Shown here piece by piece: positions 49,872-62,039 of a stretch of DNA of 64,000 nt. Under the pieces are notes generated by a model. The model was given only the letters and a program-made list of their open reading frames with translations. It was not told the origin of the DNA and made no database searches. The position numbers and the translations under genes were made by a program. Position 1 is the first letter of the stretch, and each line of letters starts with the position of its first letter. Source of the DNA: Powellomyces hirtus. Taxonomy: Eukaryota; Chytridiomycota; Chytridiomycetes; Spizellomycetales; Powellomycetaceae. The DNA lies in contig JAHLKG010000008.1 in the NCBI GenBank assembly GCA_025526995.1, positions 1 through 64,000 of the forward strand. The letters run 5' to 3'.

Positions 49872-52496
49872 ATGGCTGCTATGGCCGGCAATGGAGGGGC
49901 GGGTACCATCGATGTCACAGCCGTTTCTTTGCGCTCCGCTGCTCTCACCCTGCTGAGCGCTCTCGAAAACCTCATGCTCATTGACGAACGAGGTCAATCA
50001 AAAGCATCCGCCTCGGGTCCTGCCAATGCGACAAAGGCATTGTCTGCTGCTGCCGCTGCCGGCGGAAACGGGTCGCAGAACGGGGGTGACACTGGAGGAG
50101 TAGCAATGAAGCGAAGAGGGTCGGAGCGAAATGTCTTTCCGACGCCGATATTGACGGCAACAGACATGGATATCGACGGCGACCATTACAATCATAACCA
50201 CCAATTACAATCAAACGGGCAAAAGCCTTTTGCTCTTCTGACGCTCGACGACGCCATCTCCCCGCTGAAGCGTAAACGCGCCGCATCCGCCCTTTCCATG
50301 CCGAATGCCAAAGCCCACCGTCTCTCCGCAGCCCTCTCTTCCCGTCTGCAACGAAGCCTCAAAGTAGCCGACCAACACCATTCCTCAAATGCAACGATTG
50401 ACAATACTTGTGAACCATCCCCCGACGTCGATCTACGCGACGGCCAATCCCAACACGTCCGTAACGCTTGGTCGGAGTTTGGCGGCCGCCGTCTGTCGCG
50501 ACTGCCCAAAAGCGAGAGTTGCTGCTCCCTATCCGACGAGCTGCTCAACAACAGTTCAACCGCCGGAACAGGTGCTTCTTCTTCATATCGTGGTGATCTG
50601 TATGGCAGCAGCAGCATCTACGCGTCGTCATCCCCGTCTCCATCAGTAATGAGCTCGCGCGAAGTCTCTCGCGCACCCAGCTCCAGCGAGCTTCTCGACC
50701 GCTCGTCGATATCTTCCTGGATTGAATCTCAAGCGTTTCATTCGGGAGAACCATTGAGCAAGGTGCAGGCGAATTGGGAGGAAAAGAGGCGGGAATTTGA
50801 ATGCAATCTCACGTTATTGGCGAACGGCGTGCCGAGCGACTCGTATCAGGACCTGAAATCGATTACTGAAAACATTGTTGATGCGGCAAAATGGTTATCG
50901 GCAGGGAATCTGGATGAGCTAGGGGTGAGCAGGAGATACCACTTATCAGGTACCTTTTGTGAGAAATGCTGATCCCTCCATTATCTCATCGCAGGAGCTC
51001 GTTCCGTTGTGGAAGGCGACCGAACCCAATATTGACAATCTTATACGATACATACGGGTAAGCAAGATGGAAAATGATGTGTCTCCGTTCTTTTTCGCGT
51101 TTGGCGTCGTCAACAGCTGATCTCGTTTTCCGGTCTGTTTTCGCAATCAGATTGTAGAAGATATGAAATCCACCGCGGCCATGAGCTTCCACCTCTCCGG
51201 TGCGCTGGACGCTGATCTCAAGCGCATGAAAGAATGCCTGGACCAAAAAAAGGCGCTATGGGGAACCGTCCTGGTCGACGGTGCATTAACGTGGCAAACG
51301 TTGGGATTCCCGGTTGACGAATTGCAGCATCTCCTCAATGCCGCTGCCGGGTGGGTATATGGTTTGCCATGGAGTCTTTTGGTGCAACTCGATGCGGAAT
51401 TCCATAAATTCGACGCGAGGGGACACGTGCCGTCAAGCGACCCGGAGACCCATGTCGTGAGTGCCAGATAACATTAAGATCTCTTTTTGTCAGTGTTGCT
51501 AAAATCGCATCTCTCCCACCCTCAATCCTATTGCCAGCTGATGGAACGTATTTTCAATGGCCTCGTCTTTGCCCAAGAATGTGCCGAATTCGTCGGAAAA
51601 TCTTTCCAACAGCGCGTGCAATACGGTGCCTACGGTCTCACCGCCGCCTTCTTCATTTTTACGCTCACACTCTTCGAAACCCTTTCCGGCACCCGCACCC
51701 CCCACACGCCCAACCCATCGTCTTGTTCATCCTCATACCCATCCTCCTCCGCATCTGGGAAAGCTCGATCAACCGAAGTTCGCGCCATGCAGCTGTTTGG
51801 CAATTTAGTTAAATTGCTGGAAGCCCTGAGAAGCATGAAAGGTGCCGCGTCAGACGACCACCTTGATGGCACTTCTGCCACGGGAACCACAAGAAAACAC
51901 CACTCGAGGCACGATCACCGCCCGACCGCGGCCCGATACAGGCACAATGCAAACAACACTCGACTTCACAGCCCGCTCACACCAGACTTTCCGGACGCTC
52001 CAGCCTTTCCCTTACCCTCTTCATTACACCCCAGTCCACACACCCCCTCCTCCACGGCTACCACCGCGGCACCGCCAGCGTACCATGCGGGACAACTCGA
52101 AGCCCTTGACAAATTTTCCCGCGTCGTCGTCGAAGCGGGATTGCAGATCTGCGAGTACGTGGCTGCCAGGTTACCTAAAACAAACGTGGGGGGTGGGGTG
52201 GCATCGGCCGAATCTGGGGATGGGATGGCTCCAACCGTGACGATGCCGTCGGGAAAACATGTGCTGGTGCTTCTGCTGGCGGTTAGATATGTCCAGGCGG
52301 CGGTGGAACTTGCCGGTGTGCAGCACGGTGATCGGATACGTCTGCAGGTGAGCATCAGTGGACGTCCCACTCTTCCACGCCCTCCGACTATGGAGTATTT
52401 GCATATTGTTCGTTTTTGTGAAAGCGACTGATTCCATATCTTTTCACTCTTTTCCAGCGCCTGATTGATACACTGCCACCTGGAAGTCTTACATAA
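49872..52496 (+). CDS. Unrecognised 756-residue protein with nuclear-localisation-like signal
   Basis: Five exons: 49872-50924, 50995-51057, 51151-51456, 51538-52347 and 52458-52496, all in phase 0, with introns of 70, 93, 81 and 110 bp and good GT-AG sites. A short N-terminal helix (SLRSAALTLLSALENLMLID) is followed by about 300 Ser/Asn/Ala-rich disordered residues with a basic cluster (SPLKRKRAAS). Next comes a helical domain (WEEKRREFECNLTLLANGV, NIVDAAKWLSAG, HLSGALDADLKRMKECLD). The C-terminal third has helices with a hydrophobic stretch (GLTAAFFIFTLTLFETL), a low-complexity Ser/Pro/His linker and a final helix (GKHVLVLLLAVRYVQAAVEL). A fungal nuclear regulator is suggested by the layout, but no domain is recognised. 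Confidence 0.8.
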
Positions 52497-52820
52497 AAAT
52501 ATATACCGGCTTACATATGCACAGCACAAAAAATGAATGCCGCCCCTCTTGATGCTCAATTTCCTTTTCTCAACTATTAATATCATCATCATTGCCAATG
52601 ACGCTCCATGTGGGATAACATTGGAGTATATTTGTCGACAAGTTAGTGATTGGAAGGCAGGGGGGGCGGGAAGGTTGTAGAAAACTGGCACAAGTGAACG
52701 CCCGAGGGCACAAGAACGGTAATAGCGGGACGGTAACAGAGTACCAGTGAGGGTTATTTCGATAACTCCGTCAGGATGGTGGTGCGCGTTTGGGTGTGAT
52801 GATGTGTGTACTAGCGAACG
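52497..52820. other. Convergent 3' region
   Basis: The 3' flanks of the 756-residue gene and of E2 W meet here. An AT-rich patch at 52495-52600 is a likely poly(A) zone. No gene is seen. Confidence 0.5.
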
Positions 52821-53752
<932 letters not shown>

Positions 53753-54054
53753 TATGCGAGAAGGGTCCGTCCAGCGGGCTGTGCAGCTGGAACGTAGAAG
53801 AAGTGATGGTGCAACAAACGCGCGGTAAATACTAGACCCACTACACAAGCTAGTACGGTAAGATAGTGATATCAGGCAGGATAATGCATACCTCTTTGCG
53901 CCTGTGAGAAGAAGTGGGGCGATGGGAGGGAATTTGGGGGCGGGGATGCGAGGACGACCTCCGACAAACGCGCTGATGGCCTGAAGGCTGAACGATAAAG
54001 AGACACAGACTCGTTGTTGACTCATTGACTACTTTAGTCGCCATCTCACAAACA
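53753..54054. promoter_or_regulatory. Shared divergent promoter region
   Basis: 302 bp lie between the E2 W start (minus) and the next gene (plus). No open frame of note is present. It must contain both promoters unless leaders extend beyond it. No specific factor site was assigned. Confidence 0.5.
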
Positions 54055-55095
54055 ATGTTTAGCCAACTCGCCAAGCTCTTTGCCGGCTCGGCTCCTCAAG
54101 CTGCCTCCAAGCGCATTCTCCCCTCCGCCAACTTTTACGATTCTATCGCCCGCGCAAACGCTGAATGGCTCCACCACTGTCTGCATAAACCCGTCGTCTG
54201 CCGAGGACAAAAGATCCACCTGCTGGGCATATCCCCCGTCAACGTCCCCACAACCACTACCCTCCGCACCAGCCTCGCACCCAAGCTTCAACAACAGGGC
54301 CACCCGTTTGGGTGGATATGTGTGGACGAAGCAGAGAAAGACGCGACATGGCTTAACCGATACGCAACGGTCATGAAGCGGTGCCCGGTCAGTGGAGAGG
54401 TGAATATTGGAGATGAGGCCCATGAAGATGTGGAACAGCTTCTGGAGGGGGTGAGGACATGGTCAGAACGGATACGGCATGAACTGCTAGATGAAGGAAC
54501 GCCAGAGGAATGGGTGGAAGCCTTGGTTACCACGGGCCTGCGACCGGGCTGGGATGTGATTGAAGCTGTGGAACTAGCGCAAGAGCAGAATGTGCCTGTT
54601 GAGTTTATAGGAATGGGATCGGCCGAGGAACGGCAGCGGATTGAAATGCATCTTGCGCAGAACACGCCTTCCGACGGCGCAGCGAGTAGCGTCGGTTCTG
54701 GTCGTCTTGAAGACGGCTTGCGCGGCCTCTTCGAGTCTGTTGGCGTCTCCCCCGTCGACCTCCGCGAAATCCGCTCTTCGGGGCTCTCACCCTTCATCGA
54801 ATCCCACCTCCAAAACCTCGTTCTTGGCCCCAACGAGCTCGCGCGCTACAACGACCTCCTTGCGCATCATCTCACCACCATCACCACCGTCCCCACATCC
54901 CGCGGGTCACGCGAACGGTACCGCATGGCGGAAGCTCGTAAACTCGTTCGCTGTGAGCGACTCGTTGAGCGGTTGGAGGACGTTTGCGAGGAGTTCCAGG
55001 ATGGACGAGCACAGGGACGAGATGAGGTTGTCTTGGCTGTCATTGATAGAAATAGCGTGAAAGGCGTCACGGAAATGATTAAGCAGTTAGAGTAG
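54055..55095 (+). CDS. 346-residue protein, possible divergent TraB-like protein, probably mitochondrial
   Basis: Single exon from ATG 54055. The N-terminus (MFSQLAKLFAGSAPQAASKR) is positively charged and amphipathic, as in mitochondrial presequences. Then come KIHLLGISPVNVPTTT, a helical centre (EEWVEALVTTGLRPGWDVIE), and a C-terminal VVLAVIDRNSVKGVTEMI. The early hydrophobic strand followed by a late strand plus KG-like loop resembles the TraB/TIKI layout, but the usual histidine/glutamate motifs are not evident. I treat this as a weak hint only. The frame is intact and codon use agrees with the neighbouring host genes. Confidence 0.7.
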   Translation: MFSQLAKLFAGSAPQAASKRILPSANFYDSIARANAEWLHHCLHKPVVCRGQKIHLLGISPVNVPTTTTLRTSLAPKLQQQGHPFGWICVDEAEKDATWLNRYATVMKRCPVSGEVNIGDEAHEDVEQLLEGVRTWSERIRHELLDEGTPEEWVEALVTTGLRPGWDVIEAVELAQEQNVPVEFIGMGSAEERQRIEMHLAQNTPSDGAASSVGSGRLEDGLRGLFESVGVSPVDLREIRSSGLSPFIESHLQNLVLGPNELARYNDLLAHHLTTITTVPTSRGSRERYRMAEARKLVRCERLVERLEDVCEEFQDGRAQGRDEVVLAVIDRNSVKGVTEMIKQLE

Positions 55096-55846
55096 GTTGT
55101 CTGAAGTCGCAATGTGTATGGATGGAAACAATAGGCTCGGGAAAATATTACTAGACAGCAGTACACATGCAATACATAAGGTTCTGCGGAGTCCGGTAAC
55201 GGGAGCAATGCAGCGTTATTTCAAGTAGTGAATGGTAAGAAATGAGGTGGCTGACTTCTTCCAATTCCTCAATCACCACATCGGCCGTCGTTCCATGCCT
55301 CCCACCTCCATTGGCATGACCCAGAAGCGAAACACACAGGTCTGCTACAAATCGTCTCCAAAGGAAAATAAAAACGTCGTATGTGTAAATGTATGCATGA
55401 GCCGAGCCACAAAAGCACACACGCCACACGCGACGGGCAAACGCGACCTTGTGGATCTGCGGTGAGTCCATGTGGGATGCGTGGATGTACAATTGTATGG
55501 ATACATGGTATGTGCACACTATGGTATGATACCACCACTACTCTAGTATAGTTACGGTGGTTTTGTCCCTCAGAAGTGCGGGGTATATTACCTCCGTCCT
55601 TCCCACATGCCTGTCGTCGTACGCCCCCACAACTACCGCTTGATCACTGCATGCAAGCACTGACATTCCACTGCAGGCGCGCACTGCAGGCACGATGGTT
55701 TTTTGTACATAAACGGCGCGGAAACTTACGGAGGCATCATCATAATGCAAGCGGATTTCATATAAAGACCCACACAGGATGAACAGAAGGCCTTCGTTAT
55801 CAACAGGTCCGATCGAGAAACCCACCCGAGAACGACGACGAAAAAC
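55096..55846. other. Intergenic region
   Basis: Short frames only, on both strands. The right end holds the promoter and a purine-rich leader of the beta-propeller gene. Confidence 0.5.
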
Positions 55847-57079
55847 ATGATTTCGACACGTCTCGTTGCATGTACATTCCTGCTTTTGGGCAGCACTCTT
55901 CTGGCTGCAGCGGCACCCGTCATCCCAGAGATGCAACAGGTGCTCTTTGTGGGCAACAATTGGGAAGGCACCGCTGACGTGATGAAGGCATCGGGCGACT
56001 ACGCGAAACTCGGACGCATCAACGTCGTGCCTGATAAGGAGGAACGCCTCAAGGAGATCAAGTCGAACCCAGTCAGATGGATCGCTTTCACCATCATCCG
56101 CAACGGGCCCGGCGAAGGCAACGATCAAATGGTCGACGACATGTATGCAACACCCGACGGATCTGCTCTCGTTGCATCCCGCCCGAGCTTTGCCGACGTC
56201 GTCTCCATCGACATCACCACCGGAAAAGTTAACTGGCGCTTCCCAGTGTCGGGGTTCCGCTCAGACCATATGGCTGTCTCACCTGACGGCACCCGAGTTG
56301 CTGTTTCCGCGTCCCTCTCCAACACCGTGCATGTTCTCGACATCATGACCGGTAAAGAGTTGGGCAACTTCAAAACTGGCGACAAGCCGCACGAGAACTT
56401 TTTCACCGAGGATGGCAGGTACATTTGGAACATGGCCATCGGCAATGTCGAAACTGCGCTCGATGACGGTTTCTGGGACTTTACCAAAGGTGACCGCAAA
56501 ATCACCATTGCCGACACCACAACCTTCGAGGTCGTCAAAACCATCGACATGCGAGACCGTCTTAACGCCTTTGGAGAGCAAGGCAAAGCCCTGTCGGACG
56601 CTGTCCGCCCGGCCGCCTTCTCCCCTGATTTCAAAACTCTCTACTTCCAAGTTTCCTTCTTCAACGGCGTCATCGAGTACGATGTCGCATCGGACAAAGT
56701 CACACGTATTGCTACCCTCCCCGCCGATCCGACCCTCACGCCGGACCGCACCAAATGGCTTCTCGACTCTCGCCACCACGGGCTCTCGATGAGTCCCACG
56801 GGCGACAAACTTTGCGTCGCAGGCACGATGGACAGCTACGCCACAATTGTAGACACCAAGACGCTGGTGCCCAAGGAGCTCGTGAAAGCCAACAAGCCGT
56901 ACTGGGCAACTGTCAGTGGCGATGGCAAGCACTGTGTCATTTCCGAAGCGGGCGCGGATCAAATCACGGCAATTGATTTTGAGACGGGAGCCAAGGTTGT
57001 GTCGGTGCCGGTTGGACTCCACCCGCAGCGTGTGCGGATCGCGAACGTTCCTGTCGGGTGGACTGCGCCAGCAGTTTAG
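55847..57079 (+). CDS. Secreted YVTN/YncE-type beta-propeller protein
   Basis: Single exon, 410 residues. A signal peptide (MISTRLVACTFLLLGSTLLAAAA) is followed by repeated propeller strands with the D-x-x-T-G and SPDG signatures: IDITTGKVNWRFPVSG, MAVSPDGTRVAVSAS, VLDIMTGKELGNFKTG, FSPDFKTLYFQV, MSPTGDKLCVAGTM, ATVSGDGKHCVISEAGAD and IDFETGAKVVSVPVG. Such seven-bladed propellers bind ligands or partner proteins. Enzymatic activity is not implied. The lack of introns, among intron-rich neighbours, and the bacterial-style repeats make horizontal origin possible. The length is typical and the gene looks complete. Confidence 0.87.
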   Translation: MISTRLVACTFLLLGSTLLAAAAPVIPEMQQVLFVGNNWEGTADVMKASGDYAKLGRINVVPDKEERLKEIKSNPVRWIAFTIIRNGPGEGNDQMVDDMYATPDGSALVASRPSFADVVSIDITTGKVNWRFPVSGFRSDHMAVSPDGTRVAVSASLSNTVHVLDIMTGKELGNFKTGDKPHENFFTEDGRYIWNMAIGNVETALDDGFWDFTKGDRKITIADTTTFEVVKTIDMRDRLNAFGEQGKALSDAVRPAAFSPDFKTLYFQVSFFNGVIEYDVASDKVTRIATLPADPTLTPDRTKWLLDSRHHGLSMSPTGDKLCVAGTMDSYATIVDTKTLVPKELVKANKPYWATVSGDGKHCVISEAGADQITAIDFETGAKVVSVPVGLHPQRVRIANVPVGWTAPAV

Positions 57080-59193
57080 CTTGTAAATTTGATATAGCTT
57101 AGGGTAGGGTCTTTTCTAGGAGCGCTAGCCGCACTATATAGATTCAGGTAGAAAGATTTGTAATACACCGGCGAGATTTAGAGCTTACTTTCGTAAGAAA
57201 AAAGAATAGTCAAGTGATCGCCATGCAGATCGAATCAAGACGCTGCACAGATGGCAAGGAGCGACCAACTCACCATTTGCATAGAAAAGTGGACAGAATG
57301 AGACCGAAGTAGTTCTGCGCTGAAGAAGAGCAATCAGCTATCGTCGCGAAAGCAAATCATCTATGTGGGACTTGTCCGCTTTCGCGTGTTGAGATCTCAG
57401 GCTCAGCTAGTGAATGCGGGAATTAGAAAGCTGGATGAACCGCCAAGCTCTAGGCAGCATCAAACGCCTCGTAAGGACCTCTAGGGAAAAGACTCAAGTT
57501 GGCATTTCGCCCTGGCAGTTGGGATAGACCCCATAGCGACGACCACAACCGCCTGTCAGTGCTTTGCATCTCCGTGGAGAGCTCGCACGGCATAAGTCTA
57601 TCCGAACCAGGCGCAGTGAACGGCCGCAAATAAAGGCACGTAAATGCGTGGGATGTGAAAAGCCAAGGTCCATAGCAAACATACGCTTTGACCCCATTCG
57701 TTAAGGTAGCTGGACGCTGTGCTATTCATAATATAGAATAACACTAAGTCAAGCCTGTTTCGCCTGCTCCAATTACGACAGTTCTTCCCAGTTATCGAAC
57801 CATAGCTATCGTTCTTGCTCTTTCAATTTGATGATTTTGTCACCCTAAGCGCGGCTTTTGCCCTTGAGCTTGATTCCTTTACATAGCACATGTCAGCGGT
57901 ATTGCAATGGATGTCTCTATAATACACTAATGCAGAAGGGGCTGGCATCCGATACAAACTTCTTGGGCTAAAGCCGTTGCTAGGTGTCACTTGTCATGTG
58001 CTGCAGCGATCTCCGCGAAGGAGCGAGCTTATTTGCCAGTCACGAGTAAGTGGAAGGGGTGGAAAGAAGAAAGAATGAGTTCACGGAACAAAGTAAGGAC
58101 CAGGGAAGTGTGCTCCGTCTTGTGGCGTTACATATATCGAGCTGTCAAAGTGATTGGCCTTCTCAAGACTCAGCGACAGGTCTCACGAGAGCTGCGGTCG
58201 CCAGAGATGTTACAGTCGGGTTGCTCTGTGAGGTTGAGTATTACGGACTAAATCTCACAGCCGTCAATTTGCTCTGCCACCTACGCGACTTTGTATAATG
58301 CGCTGCGGCAATTGGACCGTTGAAGGTGGTACTTTCCATTCCATGCTTCCTACTCAGGCCCTAAAGTTGTACAAATGCATGAGCAACCCCCTTCCCTCCG
58401 CCCGCGTGGAAACACTCGGCCAAAAATGCTTTCATGGCGTAGCAATCATTCTTCTGAGCAGTCAGTCACTTTGGCTATTCCTTTCCCGCGTTGTCAACTC
58501 CGCATCTTGAAGAGAGCCCCCTCACTTTCCTGAATTAAGCACCATGTGGAGAGGACCGTGCAACCGCTTGTTGTCGGAGCGATGACCCAAGACCCCGCAA
58601 ATGGTGCATATCCTCTTCTTATAGGGTCGCTTTCTTGGTAGGTTTGCTTTGTTTGCGGTGCATTGTTTATTGACGGGTCTGAGATCGACCTTGGCAACGA
58701 TTGGGTTGCCTTTGGCACTTATGCAGATCAATTAGCAAAACATTATTGCGATGCTGATGTGCACATGATTACCAACCCAGTGCTGCTGTTGTGGTCGAAG
58801 TTCACTGCAACGATAACACTCGGGTTGTCATGCTCAGCAAGGCGGTTTTGTTTAGCGGTTTGGCGGGGTCCTTCGGCGCGTGATAGTGGAAATGATTCGT
58901 CGGCAGTCCTACAGATCAGTCAGAAGAATATTATCCCGCTGCAGATGCCCGCCTACGAACCCGTTGTTGGTGTCGTCGACGTCCATTGTGTCAGTAGCAC
59001 TCGGATTTTCTTGCCTTGCAATGCTGCCGTCATTGGTGGTTTGAAAGGGTCTGATGGGGCCTTTTTCCGCATTCTCAACGGATGGGCCAGGATTTATACG
59101 TTGGTGCCGCTGAGATTCTGCATTCTCGACGGGTGGATGACCAGTGCTCGGCTGACGCTGCCGAGACTCGTGATCGGATCCTCTAACAAATAA
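57080..59193. other. Long gene-poor region with a zinc-knuckle relic
   Basis: No sizeable gene is visible over 2.1 kb. On the minus strand a frame at 58522-58731 encodes a Lys/Arg-rich stretch with CTICGVLGHRSDNKR, which resembles the CCHC knuckle of MULE or other transposon proteins but lacks the final Cys in frame. A neighbouring frame at 58760-59190 is full of stops. It looks like a decayed transposon gene, with low confidence. Confidence 0.4.
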
Positions 59194-60384
59194 TTAGCTA
59201 AAGCTTGACATGTGTAGTAATGAGCAAAAAACAAACCGGTCATCGGGGTTCTCGTCATCGTCATCGTCTATCACGACAATGCTGCTGGCACAACTGGAGC
59301 CCTTCTGCTTTCGAAGTGTCTTCAAATGCTTGATATCCTCTTGATATTCCTTGTTCACCGCCATGAGTGCATCGTTCTGCTGAGAAAGCGCCTCTAGCTT
59401 GGTCTCTTGTTCTATGCAAGTATGTCTGAGATGGTTGATCTGCTCTTGATATTTGCTCTTCACCGCCACGAGTCCATCGTTTTCCTTAAACAGCGCCTCC
59501 AATTGTGTCACGGCGTTTTTGAGCTTGGTCTCGTGTTCTGTGCAAGTAGACTCGAGTTGATTGATCTGCTCTTGATATACTTTTTTCACTGCCGCAAGGA
59601 GATTGTTTTGCTGCTGTAGTTGCGTCTCGACCTCCCAAAGTTTGGTCTCTTGTTCGGTGCAAGTTGCCAGGAGTTCTTTGATCTGCTCTTGAGTTTCGTT
59701 ATCCACAGCGTCGAGCGAACAGTTTTGCTGAGAAAGTGTCTCCAATCGCGTCTCGGCCTTCCCAAGCTTGGTCTCGTATTCCTTGTTCACCGCTACGAGC
59801 GCCTTGTTTTGCTGAGAAAGCGCCTCCAAATGCATCTTGCCGTCTGTGAGCTTGGTCTCGTGTGCGGTGCAAGTAGATTGGAGCTGTTTGATCTGCTCTC
59901 GATATTCGTTGTTCGCTGCCGCGAGCGAATAGTTGTGCTGAGAAAGCGTGTCTGACTGTCTGTCGGCGTCTTCGAGCTTGGTTTTCTGTTCGGTGCAAGT
60001 ACACAGGAGTTGTACGAGTTGCTCTTGATATTCCTTGTTCATCGCTTCAAACTCCCCAACCGAGGCCTCGTGTTCAGTGCACGTATATTGGAGCTCTTTG
60101 ATCTGCTCTTCACACACTTTGTTCGCAGCCACCAGCATCTTGTTTTGCTGGGTAAGTTCCCCAAGCGTAGTTCTAGTATTTATCATCGTTATCTGATGCT
60201 CGTTGGAGATAGATTGAAGGTGATTGATCAGTCCTTTGTGCTTGTGCAATTCGACTTCGAGTTCCAGGTTTTGTTTCTGCAGATCGGCGAGGGCTTTCTC
60301 CTGACTGTTAATGAGGAGCTCATAGTTGTGAACGGCGGCACTTGCTGCCTTTCGCAGAGTTTCTTGGATTGTAGTTCGTTGCAT
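59194..60384 (-). CDS. Repetitive coiled-coil protein with C-terminal SUMO-interaction-like motif
   Basis: Single exon, 396 residues from the ATG at 60382-60384. After a short N-terminal helix, the whole protein is a coiled coil made of about eight units of roughly 42 residues (EYQEQIKQLQSTCTEHETKL, then EALSQQNxxLVAVNK). Each unit keeps a Cys in the middle. The C-terminus has SSIVVIDDDDDENPDD, a hydrophobic VVI core followed by acidic residues, as in SUMO-interaction motifs. A short hydrophobic tail follows and could be non-native if an unseen intron exists. A scaffold role in nuclear SUMO bodies is a guess. The repeats are recent by sequence likeness. Confidence 0.78.
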   Translation of the reverse strand: MQRTTIQETLRKAASAAVHNYELLINSQEKALADLQKQNLELEVELHKHKGLINHLQSISNEHQITMINTRTTLGELTQQNKMLVAANKVCEEQIKELQYTCTEHEASVGEFEAMNKEYQEQLVQLLCTCTEQKTKLEDADRQSDTLSQHNYSLAAANNEYREQIKQLQSTCTAHETKLTDGKMHLEALSQQNKALVAVNKEYETKLGKAETRLETLSQQNCSLDAVDNETQEQIKELLATCTEQETKLWEVETQLQQQNNLLAAVKKVYQEQINQLESTCTEHETKLKNAVTQLEALFKENDGLVAVKSKYQEQINHLRHTCIEQETKLEALSQQNDALMAVNKEYQEDIKHLKTLRKQKGSSCASSIVVIDDDDDENPDDRFVFCSLLHMSSFS

Positions 60385-62039
60385 AGTGCCGTCTGCAATG
60401 ATTAATATGAAGCTAAGGTGCGGTAAAATGTTACCATGCCCGATGCTCCAAGGGCAGAAGTGGGGAGATATACGGCCGGGAAGTAGGGTACGAAGTTAGG
60501 CTCTCTTAGATTTGAGCACGTTTCTGTTTCAGGGATCGTGAGACAGCGCGACTGACAGTATGTGACAGTAACATTGTCGCCCTAAATAACTGCATAGCAG
60601 CAACATTGCACACCTTCCCTTCCCCTTCTTTCTTCTGGCTCCCTATTTGTTTCTAACTCCAACAGGGAATCTGAGACAACAAACGCGCATCACCCATGAT
60701 GAGCTGGTTCTGCTACACGGGTTCTTACAACTTTGTCAGTCAACGGCCACGCTGATATGGAAGGACAGACTTAGGGCAAAAAAGAACTTGCAGCTGCGGC
60801 CGGGTGCCGAGTTGCTTGTGTGCTAATGAGAATGCCATCCATTCTGAGACGAGTCAACGACAAGCGGCAGAGTCAAAAAGAGCGCTTCGCGAAAGTGTCG
60901 GATCGGCAAACGAATATATGACACACGCGTCGGTCACGTGAGGATCTGCGCCACACATAGCTCGGTGATCTTCCCTCCATTTCTTTTTTTGCTCACTCTG
61001 TGAGAGTTCTTCAGAAAACGAGCCGTCAAATGTCATTAGTGCTTCATATACTTATATTACAAAGCCTGGTTACGGCGATGGCTTCCTCGTCATTGCTGGA
61101 ATTGTATACTCGGTGTCCCCAAGTTCAGAGGCGCATGGGGTTGTAGCACGGATTGGTTTAACAAAATGGCAACCTCGGTCAGAGTGCCCTTTACTCAAAT
61201 AAAGGATAAAATTCAATATATATACGTCATTGACCAGCGCACATTCTGGAAAGTAAACTGTCAATCACAGGGGAACAGTCCGCACGCCTTTGACAAAAGT
61301 GCTGCGCCCCCGCTTCTACCGTATGGAGACTGTGGAGTAAGAAAGAGTCTCCATTAATGCTGGAGAGCATCGTACTTTGGCGACAAGTCGGTATCTGACT
61401 GGAGGGCTTGTCTTAGACTAACCGTACGATCTGTCGCATGTGGAACCTCGCGCTTCGACTATTTCGTGCTCGGAAAATGGAAGTGGCATTTTAGGAAAAC
61501 ATCGGGTCTATGCCATCCCGGCATATCTGCAAACAGCAGCTCTCGACAGTAATGTCACAATGGCCGCCAGGTTCTCACAGAGATCTCTCGACTAATAACA
61601 TGGCATACTGCGGTAAAGACAGTGAGCGATTCAAGGTCGGGGCTTCCCGCTTCATGGGATTGATACCGCCAGCGCACGAGAGTTTATGTGCGTGGAACGG
61701 TTTTTGAGACAGTTTTATTTTGTTTCTGGCAACACACATCTTTGTTTACAGACTATGCGAGATTTGTATATATCTCTCTGAGAGCGAAAATAGAAAGAAT
61801 GACGGGTTTCGGGCCATTGTAGCGGCCCCTTTTGGAATATGTCAATGTAATCTCTTTGGCAGTGTGAACTCTGACCCTGTCGAAAACGCGGTTTCAGTTC
61901 CACTTTCGACAGCTCGTGTCTTGCCCTATATATTGGGTAGCTTAGAATTTTCCCGCCGTCGTTCAAGTTTTACGTTAAGGTCCCCACAAATCCTGTCTAC
62001 CCATCGAATTCTTTACTTTGAGACTCCAAAAACCACAAG
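60385..62039. other. Intergenic region, no confident gene
   Basis: Only short frames are present (about 60-80 codons), without domain features. AT-rich patches near 61050-61220 and a TATATA run near 61770 are seen. The right end is the promoter of the gene at 62040. Confidence 0.45.

Noticed and set aside
54055..55095. Firm naming as a TraB-family protein
   Set aside because: Only the first and last strands resemble the family and no catalytic motif is evident, so it is reported as a weak possibility.
58522..58731. CCHC zinc-knuckle gene
   Set aside because: The fourth metal ligand is missing in frame and surrounding frames are broken. It is noted only as a relic in the intergenic entry.
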